From: Chitinispirillaceae bacterium
GTDB lineage: Bacteria; Fibrobacterota; Chitinivibrionia; Chitinivibrionales; Chitinispirillaceae
Assembly (NCBI GenBank): GCA_016926315.1
Contig: JAFGOU010000346.1
Location: 1 to 9,189, forward strand
DNA: 9,189 nucleotides
Direction: 5' to 3'
A program made the translations under genes and the position numbers. The notes beneath the pieces were generated by a model. That model did no database searches, was not told where the DNA came from, and saw nothing but the letters and a program-made list of their open reading frames with translations. Of the stretch, positions 5,268-9,189 are shown piece after piece (the stretch's first letter is position 1; each line of letters opens with the position of its first letter).

Positions 5268-6760
5268 TGCTTCGCGGCAGCGGCGTCCTGATGCACCTCA
5301 CCTCCCTGCCCTCCCCATTCGGTATCGGTAACATGGGGCCATCCGCCTGCCGATTCGCCGACACGCTCGCCACCGCGGGCGTACGATTCTGGCAGATGCT
5401 GCCGCTCAATCCCTCGAACCCGGGAAACGGCGAATCGCCCTATTTCAGCGCTTCGGCGTTCGCCGGAAATCCGCTGCTCATCAGCCCTGAACTTCTGGTT
5501 GAGGACGGCCTTTTGGATAAAAGCGATACTGCCGCGCCTCACTCCTTCCCGGCAGGCGAGGTCGACTATCCGTCGGTCCGTGACTCTGCATCCGCGCTCC
5601 TCGAAAAAGCCTTCGATCGCCATATCCGGTCCGGCTCCTCCGACGAATTCGACCGGTTCTGCAAGGAGCAGGCGTGGTGGCTCGATGATTTCTGCCTTTT
5701 CAAGGCTCTTGTCCATGCGCACGGTGGTAAACCCTGGTCAACGTGGCCCCGTCCCCTCCGCGACCGCAACCCCGACGACCTACGTATCGCGTCAACGACC
5801 TTTGCCAGATCCATCGAACGAGAACGGTTCGTCCAATGGCTGTTTTTTTCGCAATGGTTCAGGCTCAGGCGGTATTGCGAACGGAAAAAAATCATCCTGA
5901 TCGGCGATCTGCCTATCTATGTAAGCCTCGAAAGCGCGGACGTATGGAGTAATCCCCATCTTTTCAAGCTCGACCGTGCCAAACGCCCTACCGGAGTCTC
6001 CGGCGTGCCGCCCGATTATTTCAGCGCCACAGGCCAGCTCTGGAACAACCCGGTGTATGACTGGAACGCCATGCGCCGCAACCGGTTTGACTGGTGGGAG
6101 CAGCGGTTCCGGGCGACCTTCGAGCGGTTCGACATCGTGCGTATCGATCATTTCCGCGGCCTGGTGCAGTACTGGGAGGTCCCGGCCGACGAGAAAACCG
6201 CGATAAACGGCTCGTGGCAGGAGGTTCCCACCCGGGCTTTTTTCGACACCATGATCGAGCGGTTCGGCGCCTTTCCCGTTATCGCCGAAGACCTCGGCAC
6301 CATAACGCCCGACGTCAGGGAGATCATGGACCATTACCGGTTCCCGGGCATGAAGGTGCTCATGTTCGCGTTCGGCGACGACAATCCGGACCACCCGTAC
6401 CTGCCGCATACCTATGAAGAAAACTGCATCGCCTATACCGGCACGCACGACAACCAGCCGCTGCGCGCATGGTTCGAGCAGAAGGCAAAGCCTGAAGAGC
6501 GGGAACGCGCGTTGCGGTATCTCGGAGATTCCCTGCCGGTTCCTGAGGCGATCTGGGCATTCGTCGAGAAGCTGATGCGTTCAAAAGCCGGTATCGTGAT
6601 CGTACCGCTTCAGGACCTCCTGGCGCTGGATGGCAGCTGCCGCATGAACGATCCGGGGAAAACCTTCGGAAACTGGAAATGGCGCTGCACCAGGAGACAG
6701 TTGGACGCCGTTCCGTGGGAGCGGTTCAGGAACCTTGCCGTGTCGAATGGCCGGTGCTGA
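5267..6760 (+). CDS. malQ: 4-alpha-glucanotransferase (amylomaltase, GH77)
   Basis: A 497-residue cytoplasmic enzyme of the usual length for bacterial single-domain amylomaltases. It transfers alpha-1,4-glucan segments between maltodextrins, releasing glucose and lengthening chains. The start RGSGVLMHLTSLPSPFGIGN and the block PLNPSNPGNGESPYFSASAF are hallmark GH77 N-terminal motifs. The family signature GVPPDYFSATGQLWNNPVYDW spans 246-266. The catalytic residues are present: nucleophile D294 in VRIDHFRG, acid/base E341 in VIAEDLG and D395 in GTHDN. The C-terminal RMNDPGKTFGNWKWR (459-473) is also typical. GTHDN is followed by QP rather than the more frequent (D/N)TT, a minor variation. The start ATG lies at the base of a small hairpin containing the ribosome site. 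The gene follows treS by 270 bases beyond a terminator and is convergent with the antiporter gene. With TreS it connects maltodextrin and trehalose pools. Confidence 0.96.
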   Translation: MLRGSGVLMHLTSLPSPFGIGNMGPSACRFADTLATAGVRFWQMLPLNPSNPGNGESPYFSASAFAGNPLLISPELLVEDGLLDKSDTAAPHSFPAGEVDYPSVRDSASALLEKAFDRHIRSGSSDEFDRFCKEQAWWLDDFCLFKALVHAHGGKPWSTWPRPLRDRNPDDLRIASTTFARSIERERFVQWLFFSQWFRLRRYCERKKIILIGDLPIYVSLESADVWSNPHLFKLDRAKRPTGVSGVPPDYFSATGQLWNNPVYDWNAMRRNRFDWWEQRFRATFERFDIVRIDHFRGLVQYWEVPADEKTAINGSWQEVPTRAFFDTMIERFGAFPVIAEDLGTITPDVREIMDHYRFPGMKVLMFAFGDDNPDHPYLPHTYEENCIAYTGTHDNQPLRAWFEQKAKPEERERALRYLGDSLPVPEAIWAFVEKLMRSKAGIVIVPLQDLLALDGSCRMNDPGKTFGNWKWRCTRRQLDAVPWERFRNLAVSNGRC

Positions 6761-6775
6761 AGGTCCGCGCCATAT

Positions 6776-8758
6776 CTATGTCGGTGAAACCGACACCGGC
6801 CCGTGTTCCAGATATGCAAACGCCGCGTCGATCTGCACATGGCTCCCCACGAGCACCAGCACGTCACCGTCCGCGACCACGGTTTCGGGTCCGGGATTGG
6901 TAAAGGGTTTGTCGCTGCGGACAAGGGCGATGATGGTCGCGCCGGTGCGTTTCCTTAAATCAATGACCATGATGCTTTTTCCCGCGGCATACATGGACGA
7001 CGTCACGAGAAACGTTTCCGTGGTTCCCATGCTGAGCACCCGGTGAAGCTCTTTGGACAGTCCCGTGCCGGTCGAAACACTCCGGAGCATGGTGTAGTCG
7101 TCATGCCTGAGCAGGCGCGTCTGGGAGCGTATGATGTTCCCCGGAACCCCGAGACGGGTCAGGAGATTGGTAAAGATCTCTATCGACGTTTCGAATTCGG
7201 CCGACACCACCTCGTCGGCCCCGTTGCGTCGCAGCTCCTCGATGTCGGCCTGCATGCGCGCGCGCGCAATGATAAAAACCGACGGATTCATCTGGCGCGC
7301 CAGCCGTGCGCCGCGCTGCATCGCGCCGGTATCGGAGATCACGAATACGACGAATCTCGCGGTTCCAATGGCGCACTGCTGCAGAATGGCGGGACGCGAG
7401 GCATCGCCGTAAAGAATCGGTTCCCCCTGTTTTTTTGCTTCCTTTACCGTACTGCCGTTCAGCTCGAGGATCACGTACGGAACGCCGGACACGTTGAGCA
7501 CCCGGGCCAGGTGCCTTCCCGCAAGCCCGAATCCCACGATAATGACATGACCGGAAGGTATGCCGCGGCCGGTCTCCAGAAGGGGTTCGGCAACGGCGTT
7601 GCCGGTCCTCCGGGCCAGATGCGGCGCCGCCCAGATGAAAAGCGGGGTGAGCAGCATGGTAACGATGGACGACGAGATCCCGAGCTGGTAGGCCCAGGCG
7701 TCAACCACGCCGTACACCTTTCCCTGTTGCAGAAGCACAAAGGCGAATTCGCCTATTTGGGAAAGTCCCATGGCCACGGTAACGGCCACCTGCGCCGGGA
7801 AAGAGAGGAACCTGACCGTGGCAAAGAGCGCGGTCCCTTTGAGGGTGAAAATCAGCACCACCGCGAGCAGGATCACCGCCGGATTGGCAAGCACGAAATC
7901 GAGCCGCAACAGCATGCCGATGGAGATAAAAAACATGCTGGTGAACACGTCGCGAAAGGGCATGGTTTCGGCAAGGACCTGGTGCCGGTAATCGGATTCG
8001 GAGATGAGGACGCCGGCGAGGAACGCGCCGAGCGCGAGCGAAAAGCCCAGTCGCTGTGTCACGAGCGCGGTGCCGAGACATAAAAAAAGCGAACCGATGA
8101 CCAGCAGCTCCCTTGCCCGTGTGTTTGCCAGAAAATGAAGGACCCGCGGAACCACATAACGACTGACCGTGAAGGTAAGGGAAATGATCGCGCAGGCCGC
8201 GAGAAAACGGAGAAAAAACTGGAGGGTGATGGACTCGTGAGACCCCCCGAGCAGCGGAACAATAAGAAGAAACGGCACGATAAGAAGGTCCTGAAAGAGC
8301 AGGATGCCGAGCGCTATCCCGCCGTGCGGGGTTTCCATCTCCCGGTTATCATTATACAACCGCAACACGATCGCCGTGCTGCTGAGCGACAGCACCATCC
8401 CGAAAAAAAGCGCCTGGAGCAAAGGGAGCCCGAAGAGCATTTCGGTTCCCATCGCAATGATGATGGTGCCTGCCGCCTGCATGAGCCCGCCGCCGAAAAA
8501 TATCCTGCCGATGCGTTTCAGCCGCTTGATCGAAAGCTCGAGACCGATCTCAAAAAGAAGGAAGACCACGCCAAGCTCCGCGATCGTTTCCACATGCATC
8601 GGCTGGTGAATCAGCCCGGCGCCGAAGGGACCGACCAGGCATCCGGTCAAAAGCAGCCCGACTATGGCGGGAATCTTCAGCAGCCTGCAGGCGGTCGACA
8701 CCAGGAGCGCGGCGCCGAATATCACGACAATGTCACGAAGAAAAAAGTTCAGTTCCAT
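6776..8758 (-). CDS. CPA2 family monovalent cation:proton antiporter with RCK/TrkA domains (KefB/GerN type)
   Basis: A 660-residue inner-membrane protein. Residues 1 to about 380 contain roughly a dozen hydrophobic segments of the Na+/H+ exchanger domain, including LLLTGCLVGPFG (35-46), VVFLLFEIGLELS (64-76), LSSTAIVLRL, LFQDLLIVP (154-162), LGAFLAGVLISES and GLSQIGEFAFVLLQQG. Residues 403 to about 520 are a cytosolic RCK/TrkA-N Rossmann domain with VIIVGFGLAGRHLA (405-418, GxGxxG) and YGDAS (450-454), expected to bind NAD(H) or a nucleotide. Residues about 560-650 form a TrkA-C domain ending in DGDVLVLVGS. KefB/KefC proper lack TrkA-C, so a KefB name would be too specific. It exchanges K+ or Na+ for protons, gated by the cytosolic domains. 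The ATG start lacks a well-spaced ribosome site (AAGGA is about 16 bases away). The gene faces malQ with a 15-base gap. Confidence 0.92.
   Translation of the reverse strand: MELNFFLRDIVVIFGAALLVSTACRLLKIPAIVGLLLTGCLVGPFGAGLIHQPMHVETIAELGVVFLLFEIGLELSIKRLKRIGRIFFGGGLMQAAGTIIIAMGTEMLFGLPLLQALFFGMVLSLSSTAIVLRLYNDNREMETPHGGIALGILLFQDLLIVPFLLIVPLLGGSHESITLQFFLRFLAACAIISLTFTVSRYVVPRVLHFLANTRARELLVIGSLFLCLGTALVTQRLGFSLALGAFLAGVLISESDYRHQVLAETMPFRDVFTSMFFISIGMLLRLDFVLANPAVILLAVVLIFTLKGTALFATVRFLSFPAQVAVTVAMGLSQIGEFAFVLLQQGKVYGVVDAWAYQLGISSSIVTMLLTPLFIWAAPHLARRTGNAVAEPLLETGRGIPSGHVIIVGFGLAGRHLARVLNVSGVPYVILELNGSTVKEAKKQGEPILYGDASRPAILQQCAIGTARFVVFVISDTGAMQRGARLARQMNPSVFIIARARMQADIEELRRNGADEVVSAEFETSIEIFTNLLTRLGVPGNIIRSQTRLLRHDDYTMLRSVSTGTGLSKELHRVLSMGTTETFLVTSSMYAAGKSIMVIDLRKRTGATIIALVRSDKPFTNPGPETVVADGDVLVLVGSHVQIDAAFAYLEHGPVSVSPT
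6779..6795. other. Small perfect hairpin between convergent malQ and antiporter genes
   Basis: TGTCGGT (6779-6785) and ACCGACA (6789-6795) are perfect arms around GAA, overlapping the last codons of the antiporter gene and 19 bases after the malQ stop. It could act as a bidirectional transcript 3'-end structure, but no T-run follows on either strand, so it is not called a terminator. Confidence 0.35.
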
Positions 8759-8788
8759 CGGGTATTTCTACCATTTCCTTACCGGAAT

Positions 8789-8812
8789 ACGCTGCGGCCG
8801 GAATAGCAGCGT
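8789..8812. repeat. Inverted repeat upstream of the antiporter gene
   Basis: ACGCTGC (8789-8795) and GCAGCGT (8806-8812) are perfect 7-base arms around 10 bases. On the minus strand this lies 31 bases ahead of the antiporter start codon, so it may be an operator or a 5' leader hairpin for that gene. It overlaps the two CCGGAATA direct repeats. Confidence 0.4.
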
Positions 8813-8825
8813 TCTGAATTCCTGA

Positions 8826-8855
8826 TTAAGCAAGGTCCGGTCACACGGCTATAGT
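8826..8855 (+). promoter_or_regulatory. Candidate promoter for the mgtE-like gene
   Basis: TATAGT (8850-8855, 5 of 6 to the -10 consensus) is preceded after 18 bases by TTAAGC (8826-8831), a weak -35. An overlapping TATGAT (8857-8862) is an alternative -10. Transcription would begin near 8862-8870, giving a leader of about 200 nt. Prediction by eye. Confidence 0.35.
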
Positions 8856-8874
8856 ATATGATTTTTCTGCCTGA

Positions 8875-9045
8875 AAGGTGAAGAACCTTGTTTGGTGCCG
8901 CCGCCAGGGCGTGATTGGCATGATTCCAAACACCCGGGTCGCGGCTATGAATGAAATACCGGCGGGCTACCGGGCGTATGCCGGTTCCTGTCCATGACTA
9001 GCTTGCGACCGGCAGCTCCCGAAGGCGATTTTCATGAGCGGCTCA
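8875..9045 (+). ncRNA. Putative structured leader RNA (riboswitch-like) of the mgtE-like gene
   Basis: Several nested stems can form. Stem 1 is AAGGT (8875-8879) with ACCTT (8885-8889). Stem 2 is TGTTTGG (8889-8895) with CCAAACA (8926-8932), enclosing TGCC (8896-8899) with GGCA (8917-8920) and CGCC (8902-8905) with GGCG (8908-8911). Stem 3 is GGTCGC (8937-8942) with GCGACC (9005-9010), continuing as GCTA (8944-8947) with TAGC (8999-9002), and encloses ACCGGC (8958-8963) with GCCGGT (8980-8985). Last is TGAG/CTCA (9035-9045) near the ribosome site. A long branched leader before a Mg2+ transporter gene is what a metal-sensing RNA would look like. The opening AGGTGA...CCT vaguely recalls the M-box start, but the rest of that consensus is not seen. 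Confidence 0.4.
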
Positions 9046-9070
9046 CACCACCTACGTCGAGGAGGGATCG

Positions 9071-9189
9071 ATGTCCAAACACAGCCCGCTGCTCCCGCTG
9101 GTGCAGGGATTTTTCGAGCGGGACAACGCGGGCGCCACGCATCTTCTCGAGAGCATGGAGGAGAGCGACGCCGCCGCGGTGCTCAAGGA
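9071..9189 (+). CDS. mgtE: MgtE-like magnesium transporter, N-terminal fragment (3' end outside window)
   Basis: The ATG at 9071 is preceded by a strong ribosome site, GAGGAGGG (9059-9066), and the frame stays open to the window edge, giving 39 complete codons. The peptide, with LLPLVQGFFERDNAGATHLL then ESMEESDAAAVLK, has the helical pattern of the MgtE N-domain superhelix: short acidic/hydrophobic repeats in which an L-x-x-L...D helix is followed by a (D/E)AA-x-(V/I)L(K/E) helix. In MgtE this cytoplasmic domain precedes tandem CBS domains and a five-helix Mg2+ channel; none of these are in the window. A soluble CBS-domain protein with a similar N-domain is an alternative. The long structured leader and the neighbouring cation antiporter fit an ion-transport role. 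Confidence 0.6.
   Translation, partial: MSKHSPLLPLVQGFFERDNAGATHLLESMEESDAAAVLK

Larger units (their letters stand above)
8759..9070. other. 312-base divergent intergenic region (antiporter / mgtE-like gene)
   Basis: No protein gene is supported. It contains an inverted repeat near the antiporter start (8789-8812), an 8-base direct repeat CCGGAATA (8782-8789 and 8798-8805), a candidate plus-strand promoter (8826-8855) and a long, strongly self-complementary leader ahead of the mgtE-like gene (about 8875-9045). Confidence 0.7.

Noticed and set aside
7043..8083. Plus-strand open frame of 346 codons
   Set aside because: Antisense to the antiporter gene, whose membrane and RCK motifs are clear. 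The peptide is rich in Gly/Arg/His/Glu, as expected from the reverse strand of a hydrophobic membrane protein.
8135..8806. Plus-strand open frame of 223 codons, very charged
   Set aside because: Antisense to the first membrane segments of the antiporter; the high Lys/Glu/Arg/Gln content is the shadow of Leu/Phe/Ile-rich coding on the other strand.
8875..9045. Identification of the leader as an M-box or cobalamin riboswitch
   Set aside because: Only a short AGGTGA..CCT start recalls the M-box, and its central conserved segments are missing. The conserved cobalamin core is also not found. Kept as an unassigned structured leader.
1..9189. Mobile element, CRISPR array, tRNA or rRNA
   Set aside because: No transposase or integrase motifs, no regularly spaced repeats, and no tRNA or rRNA signatures seen on either strand.

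Overview
The window is a G+C-rich bacterial stretch with four complete genes, a 3' fragment of another at the left edge and a 5' fragment at the right edge. There are no mobile elements, CRISPR arrays or stable-RNA genes. It reads as a Gram-negative chromosomal housekeeping and accessory region. The sigma factor sequence, the TreS-maltokinase fusion, and the MalQ and MgtE-like N-terminus would fit the Chlorobiota (green sulfur bacteria) or a neighbouring phylum. That placement is inference from protein style, not a search result.

Left block (1-1251, + strand): the end of a PRC-barrel protein overlaps the start of a primary-type (RpoD-like, group 2) sigma-70 factor by 4 bases (ATGA). The two are probably translationally coupled and may be functionally linked.

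Middle block (1252-6760, + strand): two alpha-glucan/trehalose enzymes. The first is a 1097-residue fusion of trehalose synthase (TreS, GH13) with a maltokinase-type domain. The second is the GH77 4-alpha-glucanotransferase MalQ. Together they interconvert maltose, trehalose, maltodextrins and possibly maltose-1-phosphate, linking storage glucan to compatible-solute metabolism. A good Rho-independent terminator follows treS, so malQ probably has its own promoter. The long gaps before treS (451 bases) and malQ (270 bases) share a two-block element (CCTTAAGCCG, then TATCGTATGGCT) that is not coding and suggests common regulation. The treS gap also holds a plausible sigma-70 promoter, a palindrome at the predicted transcription start, and a chain of strong hairpins in the presumed 5' leader.

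Right block (6776-9189): on the minus strand, convergent with malQ and only 15 bases from it, is a CPA2-type cation:proton antiporter with cytoplasmic RCK/TrkA-N and TrkA-C domains. Divergent from it, after a 312-base gap, begins a gene whose first 39 residues resemble the MgtE magnesium-transporter N-domain. The roughly 200-nt leader of that gene can fold into several nested stems and may be an ion-responsive RNA element.

The most unusual signals are in the intergenic DNA: the paired treS/malQ element, the structured treS leader and the structured leader of the mgtE-like gene. Within the proteins, the maltokinase domain has a clearly non-canonical active-site loop.
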